DNA from: Silene conica
Taxonomy: Eukaryota > Streptophyta > Magnoliopsida > Caryophyllales > Caryophyllaceae
Direction of reading: 5' to 3'
NCBI GenBank assembly: GCA_029255685.2
Contig: CM055311.2
Span: 21,633,703 to 21,697,702, forward strand
DNA length: 64,000 bases
This document shows, one piece after another, positions 10,031 through 21,170 of the stretch. Below the pieces are notes generated by a model. The model ran no database searches and was not told the origin of the DNA. It saw only the letters and a list, made by a program, of their open reading frames with translations. Within the stretch, counting starts at the first letter, position 1. Each line of letters begins with the position of its first letter. The position numbers were made by a program, and so were the translations under genes.

Positions 10031-13000
10031 TGAGTTTGTATAAAACTCAAATGATGAATGCATTATCACATATGTAAAATTGATACTATATCAATTACTA
10101 CATAATCTATAATTCATACTTGTATAGTATTACATCTCAACTCAATTGAAATGACATGATTTATCGTGTTAAGCCTGTAATAAGGCCTTTGGTTAGTAAG
10201 CCTTAACAACTTTTGTGCTTCACATAACCTTACTATAATTTCTCTTGGTTATGTATAATCTCATTATGCTAACCTTACGAGTACGTGTCTTGATCCATAT
10301 ATAGACACAAGTTTTCTAACAATAGAATAGCTCCCACTGTTCTTACAGTGTCCGAGAGACTCTTCCCTCTATAATATCTTATAGATATAAGTGTACTCAT
10401 ATTTATTGAATACCTTTCATTGTTCTACTATCTAGAACATTTCTAACATATTTCCTCCTTTATGATTGTAGTCAAAATGGTTCTCTAACCATCCCTATGT
10501 GTTTAGAACATGGTATTGTGCAACTCTTTGCACATTAAACCAATGAAGTATCCAAACATTTAACTTCATCCTTTTAGTACTCCTTGAGTATTGTTTGATG
10601 AACTATATGGCTACATATAGAGACTTGTCTCCATATTCTATCTGTAATATTTCGTCATACTCCAAATATACGAAGTTTAATAATGGTAATACATCTTAGC
10701 GTAAAGAATTGATCCTGCAGCGGAAGCATGTGGATTCAATTTCTATAGTTCAAAACATTTGAACTTACCCTTATTCTTATCGACATAAGAATATCTGCTT
10801 ATACACTAATATCCATTAATAGGATATCCTAGTGATGTATTTATTCCATTCACAAGTCTTTATCATTCATAATGATCATTATCATTCATAATGATCTTTA
10901 TCATTCATGATGATCAACATGTCACATTCATGTAAGACATAACTTCATGTATAGACATAACTTCTTGACATTCAAGAAAAAGTTTATCACACGATCAAAA
11001 ACAAAGAATTCAACCTCTTGACATTTCCCTTTTAGGATAGTTTCGATTTTACAAAGCTCATACTCGATGACTTTTAAAATCCAACAAGTCAAAACATATC
11101 TGAATTCAATGAAGCTATGTTATTGCGTGGAAAACTCTTTGCCACCAATCAACCAGTTATTGCGTGAAAAACTCTTTGCCACCAATCAACCAAATTCAAC
11201 TCTTGTCATCCTTTCTTACGATATATGTGATTTTCAAAACTCATACTAGATGATTTTAAAATCTAACATCATTATTTGATCCGATTTTAATATAGTTTCA
11301 TTGTTTGCATGCGAAACCTTTTCCACCAATCAACTGAGCTATTTCGGACTCAGGTAGAGTCGAAACTAAATAAAGCATATTAACAAGTTAAAAGTTCGTT
11401 GCACTAAAAAGACAACATACGCTCGTCAACTTAATTTTCGAATGAAATTTCCACTGATTTCAACTAAGAAGAACATTTTCCTATTGCATCATACCGAAAT
11501 TGTGGCTCTATAATAATTTCTCCCACTCTGTCTAAAAGAAATAATTCTCCTTTATTTATAGACAACATCATGCATGAGCCACAAACCATTTGTTCTCATG
11601 ATCATATAGGAAAAAATTTCACCATTCGAAATAGGCTACAACTTAGGCACCTTGCCTATTCATATCTCATATGACTTGTACGCCCATGCTTTATAACATA
11701 GCGGAAAAATAAATGCTCGACAAAATCGGAATAGAAAATAAGTCTCACTTAATTGTAAAGATTTAATAATATCTCATATGATTTAATATTACTTTCTCGC
11801 GCATTTTATGAACGTGCTTACGAAAGTAAACTTGTGATACTTTATCACACTCTATTTGGTGTAAATTACTAGGCTTAATTATATCATTATCTAATTCCAA
11901 AAACATCTTCTTGAGCCAATGTACAAGAATTCTCAACGAGAATTTCCCGTGCGTTAATTTCCTCAATCGAAGATAGATCTCATCTACTCGAGGATAAATC
12001 CTCTAGATGAAGTAATTCTATTTCGGTTATCTCTATCTCTTCTTACCATATTAGGTGGATACCACGTATCAACCTAGTTTGTTGGTAAAAGAGAAAAAAA
12101 ATATCTCTCAAGATTGAAAATTCTACTTACCCATACACCTTAAAGTGTTTATTGGGTAAATGACTTGCTTTGAATGCAAGATTCGCATAACCCATGAGAT
12201 TCCTAACCTCAAATGCGACTTTTAATCGAGAAAGGAGGAAAATTGACTTGGGACACCAACTTGAGTTCTAGGATACATATGACCTTTTAAACATTATTTT
12301 GGAATATGATTACCTTGATTCGTATGGCCTAACCATGAATCAATTCGTGGTAACATTGAGTACAACATTTGTTTCAATTGCGTAATGGTAAAACCTTTTA
12401 CCTTTTATGCAAAACTCAAATTATATTTAGAGATGATGTACATAATAACTATTATTTATTTATTACTCTAAATCCAAAACTTGGTTAAGCACAATATAAT
12501 CATGTATATGTCTTACGGATGAAGTGACAACTACCTTAGTTCCATTCATGTTTATCATTCTTGACAAATCGTCATACGATTTTCTTCACGTTAGGACGAT
12601 AAGATTTACAAGAACCCTCGGATCGTGTTATTAACACATCCTCCTCTAAATACCCATTTAGATTAGCGGGTCTTTTCATTCCTTTATCATAGTTCAATCA
12701 TATGAAAATGGAATTTCTAACGTGAATCAGAAATTTGCACTCATATGCAAACAATGTGATATTGTAGAATGAAAGATTATTGTCATAAGTATTTCCTAAG
12801 AAATATGTTGGAGTCATACTTCCAACATCCTTAGACTTTACAATTTGGAGTTGTTTCTAACTTCGTGTCTTACACGATTTTCTTTCAAACCTCGTTCTAT
12901 ACTAACTACTTAAGATAGATTCGGTCTTCTCATAGCTCCCACTCACTTCAAGAATTCTTACTTGAAGAAGACTTTTTCTTCAATTAATTCCAAATTAATC

Positions 13001-15851
13001 CCTCACACGGGTTAATTTCTTATGAAATGTGGTGATGTTTGGTTACAATGATTGTCACAAATCAATTTACCAATTCATATTAGCTTCGTCTTGTTTTTAA
13101 CCCTTAAGTTTTAGACGATAAGTTATTTAAATTGAGCAATAAGACTTTAGAACCATGTATGAATAGAAGATTTAATCAACACTTTTTGACTAAAACACTT
13201 CTATTTAAATTTCTTTATAAGAAATCATAATGGTTTAATAAGAATTTTAAGATGTTAATCTCATATTTGCATAGGACCTTCCTATCAAATTCTATGGAAT
13301 AGAATAATTCCTATGGGCCTCGTCCATAACCAATGACACGGTTCAAGTGAGGAGAAAGAGATTCTATTGTCGATATAGCATAAGATGTTTAGCGGAGAAA
13401 TAGGTTACAATCGAATGATATTGTATAGGAGTGAGAATGAATAATTATCAAACAACAAATTAGGGAAAAACAAACATTCATCATTTTGATTCAACTTGTA
13501 AATATTTTAACAAGTTAAAGCATCTATAAATTGACCTCTATCCAATTTTATAAATGATTCCAACACCCAAACCCTATACCACCAAAATCGTGAACCACTG
13601 GAACTCCGACTCAATGATATGGTGGGTTAACTTTTAGCCGGTTCTACACTAGAACTCTTGGTCGATGAAAAATCATTATTTATTCATCTTAGCCTGGAAC
13701 ACATTGACCACTGGTCCTCTACACTCCCGTTGAGTACAAACCAAATTTCGATTGCATCGAGATGCGATCCGCCCACTGGACTAAATCCACCTCATCGCCC
13801 CACTTATCCTACGTAATGGGGTTCGTACTGCCCACTGGACTAGCACCACCCCACGAAATAAAATTTCATGGGTTCTACTATTTGGTAAGGCTAATCTCAA
13901 TTATTTTAATAAAATAGAGGTCTTGTCAATATATTATTCATCGCCTTTAAAGTGAATTAAATTGGTGAACTCGATAATTATAATGACACGTTTGTTATTA
14001 ACGATTATTCTAATTTGCATGTGTTATGGCGATTTGGCTATGCATTCAAACATATAAATAAAGCAAATTAAAAGCAATAAAGCAATAAAATCCTAGTATG
14101 GCCTTCCTAATAATAGAAAATCTCATTAACTATTACTAATTCGGAAACCAACTTCTTGGTCCCTTGAACTTCAAAAGCACGTCATCCAAGAAAACATCGT
14201 CTTGTCGGAACTCCTTTCCGTATGGCACCGTCTTTTGGAATCTCCGGAATTACAATAAAATAATACAACTATTCTATTGTAAAACTTGTATTTAAATCTA
14301 TTAAATTACAAACCGGTGATACGAGATCACATAAATTACAACCGAATCAATATTCCCTTACATTACGGGTAATATTGATTAAAAACTAAGGTCATACTAA
14401 GAAAAATTACATAATTCCAAATTATATAAAACAATCCAAATATGATTCTATTAAATAAAATGGAATATTAAAATATGTATGCTCATGCCAATTCTTAATG
14501 CCAAATCGCCTTTACTAAGAGCAAATATCTCATATTTGTTTACGGATATGCGTGAATTTGACTTTTAAAATCACCAAAATTACATAAATCTCATTTATGT
14601 CCAAGTTAATCATCATAACACACTTTAGGCATCAAAATTTAGTCCTCACTAATTTTGATCATGATTCAACTCGATTTTGCTTTATTGTTCATTAATTATT
14701 CGTATTTGCGGAAAAATAAAGGAAAATAGCCAAATGAGTCAATAAAAATTCAAAAATTCAAAATTTTAAATTTTTGAACATTCTGGAAATGATCTTAATA
14801 AAATGGCCTCATGCAAAATAAATAATTTATTTCTCAAATAAATCGATAAATACATGTTTTTATGTCCAAAAATCCAATTTAATTATAAAAACTTGCAATA
14901 AAATTGCTATAAAGTTTTAGTCATCCTAAAATACCTTTAAGAATCTGTAAATGACCAAAAATTTCAGGCCAAACTCGAATTTTTAATTTTCATGACCCAA
15001 AATTACAATTATTAACAATTATCTCATAAAAATTAATAATCATAAAACCAAAAACTTTTTGATATCCAACTTTTGGATCTAATATAATAATCATATAAGA
15101 CATCTATGGGTAAAATTTTATGCCATAAGTTTAAGATTAACTATTTTTAACACAATTAGTCACTATTTAGTCGATTTTAACCATTAAAATCATAAATCAT
15201 GCATCACAAGAGAATAAATTCTCAAAATTAACATACATTCTATAAATATTGCATGTAACATTGTGTAAAATGTTTAAGGCAAAATTCCAACTCTAACTAT
15301 TAAATTCGAATTTTAGTCACTATTAATATGATTTTTACTCTAAAAATCATTAATCATGCAAAAGTAGTCCGAAAAAGATGAAATTTTTTTTAGGTACTGT
15401 ACATATTGCATGTGACATTTCATAAAATTCTCAAGGTCAGATTCGAAATATAACCTTATTTATCCATTTTTACTCATATTATGACATTTTATCTCAAAAA
15501 ATTCATAATCCATGGATAATAACATAATTTGTTACGAAAATTTTTATACACCATATAAAACATGCATGTGAGAATATATCAAAAAAATTCGGCCAAAAAC
15601 AAAGTTTAACCATTTTTCCCATTAATTGATGTTTAAAACCGATTTAAACTTCAAAAATACACAAATAAATATAAAATGAACAATAAAAATCCATAAAATT
15701 ATTTTTATGTCCTAAAACCATTTTAGGATCAGAAACTTTAACATGCAAAATTATTTCGTGATTTATCATAATAAAACACCAAATTTCGAAATGCATGTGT
15801 TAATCTCATTAACACAAACTTGAATACAATCATGCATGCAACAACCGTAAT
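10031..15851 (-). other. Element A interior, non-coding
   Basis: No frame longer than about 70 codons with protein character. Internal details include near-tandem copies of ATCATTCATAATGAT at 10861-10915 and a 40-bp duplication containing AACTCTTTGCCACCAATCAA at 11130-11190. The leader at 13500-14400 aligns with the leaders of C and D. The stretch 10031-13240 is present again, about 95% alike by eye, at 48876-52156. gag is absent where C and D have it. Confidence 0.6.
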
Positions 15852-15863
15852 GCTCTGATACCA
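15852..15863 (-). promoter_or_regulatory. Primer-binding site of element A
   Basis: The reverse complement reads TGGTATCAGAGC, the usual plant retrotransposon site pairing with the 3' end of initiator methionine tRNA, two bases inside the LTR that starts at 15866. Confidence 0.85.
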
Positions 15864-15865
15864 CT

Positions 15866-16356
15866 TGATAGAAATCTAATTTCAGATTATAAGCACATAT
15901 CTCGTATGAGTTTAATTTGTTTAAGTTTAGTCATAAAAACTTAACTAGATCTTATGCATGCATGATGATTACATAAGATGGATGAATATCCTTACATTGG
16001 TTTTAGAAGGTTTATACTCAATTAATCACCTATTAATGGAGTCTTCAAAAACCGAAATACTCTTACCAACGATTTATTGTGAAACCGTCTCCAAAAGCTC
16101 ATATCAAGCACCCGATCTCAAAACCAAAATCAATTTTGTTACTAGAAAATTGAATTTAGTTACCTAGAAATAATTACTAATATTACAATAATATTATTAG
16201 TTTTGAAATGATTTGATTTCTCTAGAAAAACTATTTTTCTAGAGAGAATTATAAGAGTTTTTGTCTCTACAAAAACTAGGAAGGATGAATGAATGTATGT
16301 TGTGTAAGAATTCATGTGAAAAAGAAGAAAAATAATCCTCTTATTCTCATTATGGG
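15866..16356 (-). repeat. Element A 5' LTR, truncated by element B
   Basis: Aligns with 8041-8531. The match stops at 16356, where TGTAAAACCCC, the end of the LTR of element B, begins. The remaining part of this LTR is not found beyond B, because the right side of B is itself deleted. Confidence 0.85.
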
Positions 16357-16890
16357 TGTAAAACCCCTCGTGAAAGCAGAAATATAAACATACAAAAGTA
16401 CTAAAAATGTAGCGGAATTAAAACTTTTTAAAGTAACAACATGCGAGAAGTCTTAAACTGAAACGGAAACTGAAACTGAAATAAAACCAAAATAGAAAGT
16501 AACAGTTCTAAGTATTAAAACCAAATATGTACAACAGCCTGGGATGGAACATCCCTACAGGCACCAAAACAACTGTATCAAAAGACTAAGAGTCTAGCTA
16601 GGCGATATAAGTGTAAGTCATATGATGACAACATGATCATCACTCGCTAGCCCTCTCGTGAACCCCGCTCCAACCTGGATGTACCTACATACATGAAAAC
16701 ATGTACGCCACAATCAGTGGAGAGTGACTAGAGTTCTCCTAGCCACCTTTTGTGACAACACGAAACACATAAAGCAATACAGAATACTCCAACATATATA
16801 AACATGTGAAGCACAAACATCTCATCAATTGTTCTCATACTATCATGCAAACTCTAGTGCACGACTCTCAACCAACTTCATAAACCGTTA

Positions 16891-16943
16891 GGAAGGAGAG
16901 CCGGTTTCCCTACTGGTTACCCAGTCGGGGGGTCTTTCAATCC
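16891..16943. repeat. GAGAGCCGGTTTCCC / GGTTACCC motif, copy 1
   Basis: The order GAGAGCCGGTTTCCCT, GGTTACCC, CGGGGGGTCT recurs at 17641-17694. The centre forms a small hairpin here (ACTGG, TTAC, CCAGT). Confidence 0.7.
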
Positions 16944-17078
16944 AACTATTTATGAAACTGATCATAGAGTCATCCAATGCCTTGGATGAACAAACTATAT
17001 CTCAAACAATATAAACATCAACTTCATCATGCATATCTGACACTGTACCAACCTAGGCAAGCAGATATAACATAAGCA

Positions 17079-17541
17079 CTGGCAATGGGTCCAGAGGTGA
17101 ACTTAACACATATCCCACTACCAAACAAATCAAGTAAAGGGTCCAGAGGGGAACTTAACACATATCCCTATACTTTACAATTCAAGAAAAAGGTCCAGAG
17201 GTGAGCTTAACACATATCCCTAATCATCCATAAGCAAAGGGTCCAGAGGCGAGCTTAACACATATCCCAATGCTACAAACAAGTATTGGGTCCAGAGGTG
17301 AGCTTAACACATATCCCAATACACAGCTATCGCACAACGGGTCCAGAGGTGAGTTTAACATATATCCCGTGTACGACAACCAATCACGTGTCAGGTCCAG
17401 AGGTGAGCTTAACACATATCCTGACATGCCATAAGCAAAACACGTAACGGGTCCAGAGGTGAGCTTAACACATATCCCGTCACGCGACATACAAAACACG
17501 TAATGGGTCCAGAGGTGAGCTTAACACATATCCCATCACGC
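17079..17541. repeat. Tandem array of nine hairpin units in the LTR of B
   Basis: GGGTCCAGAGGTGAGCTTAA-CACATATCCC units start at 17087, 17139, 17192, 17239, 17288, 17339, 17394, 17449 and 17505, a period of 47-56 bp. The core between the G and C runs is almost constant, while the bases outside change together: TATTGGG/CCCAATA (fifth), TGTCAGG/CCTGACA (seventh), ACGGG/CCCGT (eighth), ATGGG/CCCAT (ninth). Each unit can fold into a stem with a constant loop of about 24 nt. No coding potential. Confidence 0.85.
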
Positions 17542-17640
17542 GACATCCAACTTAACCATTAACATCCAAGGATAGAAACTAACCTATAGTTCTAACTTCT
17601 TAAACCACTAATCGACACTTAATTGATCCCGGGAACTAAG

Positions 17641-17694
17641 ACGAGGGAGAGCCGGTTTCCCTTTCGGTTACCCGACCGGGGGGTCTCTATCCTC
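17641..17694. repeat. GAGAGCCGGTTTCCC / GGTTACCC motif, copy 2
   Basis: Second copy of the motif at 16891; the two bracket the hairpin array. Its central hairpin has changed arms (TCGG, TTAC, CCGA) relative to copy 1. Confidence 0.7.
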
Positions 17695-17842
17695 ACTCCA
17701 TTCTCGAACCCAATATAATGTCGCCCGTCCTCCGGGGACCTCAAATACATATCAAAGATGCAAGGAACGAGTTTCAATCAAAACCGATTAAACGTTTGAA
17801 AGTTACGAACGATTACAAACCAAAACAGCCTACAGGGATCCC

Positions 17843-18226
17843 CAGCCGGTCGGCAGGCAGCCGGTCGGCTGACTGGTGACCCTCTCAGCCTTCTTTCCTT
17901 TAAAAACGAGAAAAACACAAAGGACTCCCAGCCGGTCGGCAGGCAGCCGGTCGGCCGGCTGGGAACCTCAATCCTAGGTCCTCAACAATGCGTAACCCAA
18001 ACCCCAAAGCACTCCCAGCCGGCTGGCAGGCGCCCGGTCTGCCGGCTGGGCTCCCTTTCCTTAAGTTCATCGCAAAAGCAACAAAACAACACAAAGAGAC
18101 TACCAGCCGGTCGGCAAGCAGCCGGTCGGCCGGCTGGCAGTCCCAAGCCTTATATCCACAGAATACGAAAAACACACAAAACGCGCTCCCAGCCGGTCGA
18201 CCGGCGGCCGGTCGGTCGACCGGCTC
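17843..18226. repeat. Five palindromic CAGCCGGTCGGC cassettes, period about 86 bp
   Basis: Cassettes start near 17843, 17928, 18014, 18103 and 18188. Each has CCAGCCGGTCGGC, about six nt, then CCGGTCGGC, mostly closed by CCGGCTGG, so the outer arms pair. The fifth carries GGTCGACCGG twice. The 50 bp between cassettes is barely alike. GC-rich frames through this stretch are repeat artefacts, not genes. Confidence 0.85.
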
Positions 18227-19084
18227 AGAGAGCCTGTTCGTGAAAACGTGATTTTCCAGCCACTACCAAACTTCACAATTCGACACCAAAACTCAAGCAT
18301 TGCTACAGTTGATGTTTACCCAACATTATAAATCATCCAATACTACTTATCTAACAGCAAACAAGTCCCATAACAATCCTCAAACGATTATATCAAGTAT
18401 CCGTCTTAACTTTGTGAAAACTGAAATTTAACTTAAGAACATATAACAACATCACAAGCATGAATTCTTCACATAAGAACGATCCTAAACATGATACTAA
18501 GTCCATTGATCATTAAACATAAACAAAAATCAGAAACTAACATAAGAATACATCAAAACTTGCTAATATCCACATTAAGGCCGAGTTTCTCATTATCGTC
18601 ACCTTTAATGCACTCCGGCTAAAGATCCTCCTCTACCACGAAGCTATCGATGTCCGGGTTGTCCAATCCTTCACCTACAAACACGAAAAACGGGTTTAAG
18701 GACATAAAAACGGAATTTATGTAAAACAGCCCCATTTTCGAAGTTAAGGATTTGAAAAACGAAAGTGATAGATGGCTTGGAAATTAAATGAGGATTCCGA
18801 AAATGTTATTACTACCTTCAATCGGTACACGGATGATGAAGGAAAGAGCAAAAGAAGAGGTTAACAATGGAGGTTTTAAGAGGAATTAGTTTACAGTGTA
18901 AAGTTTGAAGGAGATGAATGAATATGTCGACTAATGTGTTTTTAGGGGTTTAAGTAAGTGACCTTTCTGAGTCAATTACACGGGTTAGGATACTTGAACG
19001 GATATTAAGATGTGAGTTTAAGTTTACCAAGTTTGTATTCGTCTTAAGGACTTAAGGTTCTTAAGACGGATCTTACTAATTAAA

Positions 19085-19644
19085 TTAAGGGATATTCTAC
19101 ATGGTACCCCTCAATTTTTCGACTTTCTACATGGTATCCCTACGCTTTTTAAAACATACATGGTACCCCTAATTGTTGTCATTAACACTACGTGTACCCC
19201 TAAACTTTATTTTCCGTTAATGAAACTCAGTTTTAAGCGTTAAAAGATTACTTAGACGCATAACCAAACTTGACATTTATCATCTCATGACATAAGGGCT
19301 CTATTAGAATTAATATCCATTCTTTAGACGTGATAATTTGGCAAAGATCAATAATCTTTCGTTCACCTTTTTTTTAGCCCATATATATTTATAAATATTA
19401 TGATCGAGATGGTTATTGAGCCTAATAGAGTCCTTATGTCATGTGATAATAAATGACAAGTTTCCTTACGCGTTCAAGTTATCACTTAACACTTTAAAAT
19501 GAGTTTAATTGACGGAAAATAAAGTTTAGGGGTACGCGTAGTGATAATGAGAACAATTAGGGGTACCATGTATGTTTTAAAAAGTGTAGGGGTACCATGT
19601 AGAAAGTCAAAAAATTGAGGGGTACCATATAGAATATCCCTTAA
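19085..19644. mobile_element. Foldback MITE (560 bp) inside the LTR of B
   Basis: The ends are TTAAGGGATATTCTA and its complement, flanked by ATTAAA on both sides as a target duplication. The two arms pair over about 250 bp each. Each arm repeats the phrase ACATGGTACCCCTA with variations three to four times. No coding frame. Confidence 0.85.
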
Positions 19645-19742
19645 ATTAAAATCTTTCACAATAAATTATTAAAATATTATTTTATTACTTAAAATAATTT
19701 AAAACGCTTAAAATAGATTTTACGAAAATACGGGATGTTACA

Positions 19743-19863
19743 ATCACCCCAACTTCAAAAAGTTTCGTCCTCGAAACTCGAACGAAGATAAATTCTAACT
19801 AACTCTACCTCAATCGAAAAGAGAAGGATGCGCAATACGCATCGACGCCTCGGTCTCCCATAT
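19743..19863 (-). pseudogene. Element B pol C-terminus, 3' UTR and purine tract (separated from pol by element C)
   Basis: On the - strand the sequence begins WETEASMRIAHPSLF, stops at 19810-19812, then has the conserved GAGTTTCGAGGACGAAAC phrase and the purine tract GAAGTTGGGGTGAT next to the LTR. It continues the frame that ends VEEQT at 28305, showing that C landed inside the chromodomain-like end of pol. Confidence 0.8.
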
Positions 19864-21156
19864 TGTTGGGAAGTGTGTCCTCAACAATAGTGCGATCACA
19901 TAATTAAATCTCATAACGAGAATGCGCAAGGGATGATACGATTTTATATTAGTCAACTGACCAACATTAATCGGTAATGATTGGCTAGCTAGAGTTTGAC
20001 ATTATTGTCGTATGACGGTGGTGGTCAGTTGATCCCTTTAGGTCACACCTTTAGGACAACTCCCTTAATTGATAAAATGATCAAATGTATATTGATACGA
20101 TTTGATCATATTCCTTAAACTCGTATATCGAGAAATTAGAGGTTAAATCTTAATGTAAGATTTATGTTTAAAATTGAAATGTGTCAATTGTTAAACAGCA
20201 AACGATATTTTATTATATCGAAATTAGAATAAATTGGGTTATAATTAATACAAAGGTTGTAAATCGTATTGACGATTATTATAAGTAACCATTTCACATC
20301 TGGTAATTTCGAATTACTTATCAACTTGATAAAAGAGATTTATTAATTTATGAATAATATTTATGTGATAAATATGTATGATTAAGTTAAAACAATTGTC
20401 ATTTTATTATATTATGACATATGGATGTCACATAACATGAAATTGTGAAGTTGATAAAATGGTGAAATGAGGTCCATTTTAAGTGGAATGTGCCGGTTTT
20501 GTGGTTGTGTTTTAAGGGTTGATTTAAGTTAATTATACTCTTAAATACACCAAAACATAATCATTAAGGTGACCTTGGAACTAATACCTATGGCCACCCT
20601 AAATGACTTAGAAAAGGGTGAATGTCCCCCTTGTTCTTCCCCATGTACCCGGCCACCCACACCCAAGCATCCAATATATTAAGTATAAGATGCTCACCTA
20701 CAACTAACCCTAATTCTTCTAATGCTTGCATAATTTTCTAAGTGTAGAAAAATCAAATAAAATCTCTCAACCTAGCCGAAAATTTGTCAAAGCAAGGAGA
20801 GATTATATTAACCTCTAAATTGATATTATAAGATAATATATATACATACTATTTAGTAGTATTGAAATAATATTCTAATAAGAGAGATTAGAATAAGTTT
20901 AAGGAGAAACCGGTTTTGTAACTAGCTTGTTCAAGTCTCGGTTGATTGAGGGGTTGTCTTGGTGCATCCAAAGGAGGTATTCTATTTTGGGTACTTGGAG
21001 GATCATCCTTGCCATTCTCTTGGACCGTGTGTAAGGGTTCGAATACTCTCCTTATTTCCGCTTTTAGCATGCATAAGATCACCTAATAATATGTTAATTA
21101 AAAGATTATGTTAGTATGACTAAAATTAGTTTATGAGCAACTAATAAAACCTAACA
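19864..21156 (+). repeat. Element C 5' LTR
   Basis: Starts TGTTGGGAAG and ends CCTAACA, directly followed by AT and the primer-binding site. Nearly identical to 27000-28304. Confidence 0.95.
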
Positions 21157-21158
21157 AT

Positions 21159-21170
21159 TGGTATCAGAGC
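21159..21170 (+). promoter_or_regulatory. Primer-binding site of element C
   Basis: TGGTATCAGAGC, complementary to the initiator methionine tRNA 3' end, two bases after the LTR. Confidence 0.9.

Larger units (their letters stand above)
8041..16356 (-). mobile_element. Element A: non-coding Angela-like LTR retrotransposon
   Basis: Two LTR copies (8041-9320 and 15866-16356) start TGATAGAAATC on the + strand. The methionine-type primer-binding site lies just inside the right LTR, so the element reads leftwards. The 6.5 kb interior has no gag or pol frame, but its leader (13500-14400) and its 3' end (9321-10030) align with those of elements C, D and the pol-bearing copy H. It is therefore a large non-autonomous derivative. 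The shared 491 bp of its LTRs differ at about 25 positions by eye, the highest divergence in the window, so it is old. The right LTR is interrupted at 16357 by element B. Confidence 0.8.
16357..19742 (-). repeat. Element B 3' LTR (3386 bp), complete, with structured repeats
   Basis: Bounded by TGTAAAAC and GATGTTACA, with the pol end and purine tract directly beyond 19742. Unusually long for the lineage, partly because of a 560-bp foldback insertion at 19085. It contains a covarying hairpin array (17079-17541), palindromic cassettes (17843-18226) and two copies of a third hairpin motif. The part comparable with the right LTR (252 bp) differs at about seven positions by eye. Confidence 0.85.

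Noticed and set aside
11763..11966. 67-codon frame present in both A and its fragment at 50680-50883
   Set aside because: The two copies are recent relatives over their whole non-coding length, so shared openness is not evidence of coding; no motif was recognised.
17079..17541. CRISPR-like array: about 30-nt repeats with about 22-nt spacers, nine units
   Set aside because: It lies in the LTR of a plant retrotransposon, no cas genes exist, and the spacer ends pair with each other, so the spacing reflects hairpin arms and not acquired spacers.
17900..18300. Overlapping Gly/Pro/Arg-rich frames on both strands
   Set aside because: They come from the GC-rich palindrome cassettes; reading through on both strands is a composition effect.
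20888..21082. 64-codon frame repeated in both LTRs of C (also 28024-28218)
   Set aside because: It lies in the LTR next to the primer-binding site, and is repeated only because LTRs are duplicated; no protein similarity recognised.
21159..21170. Possible tRNA gene suggested by methionine-tRNA-like sequence
   Set aside because: Only the 12-nt primer-binding site is present; no cloverleaf surrounds it here or at the other such sites.
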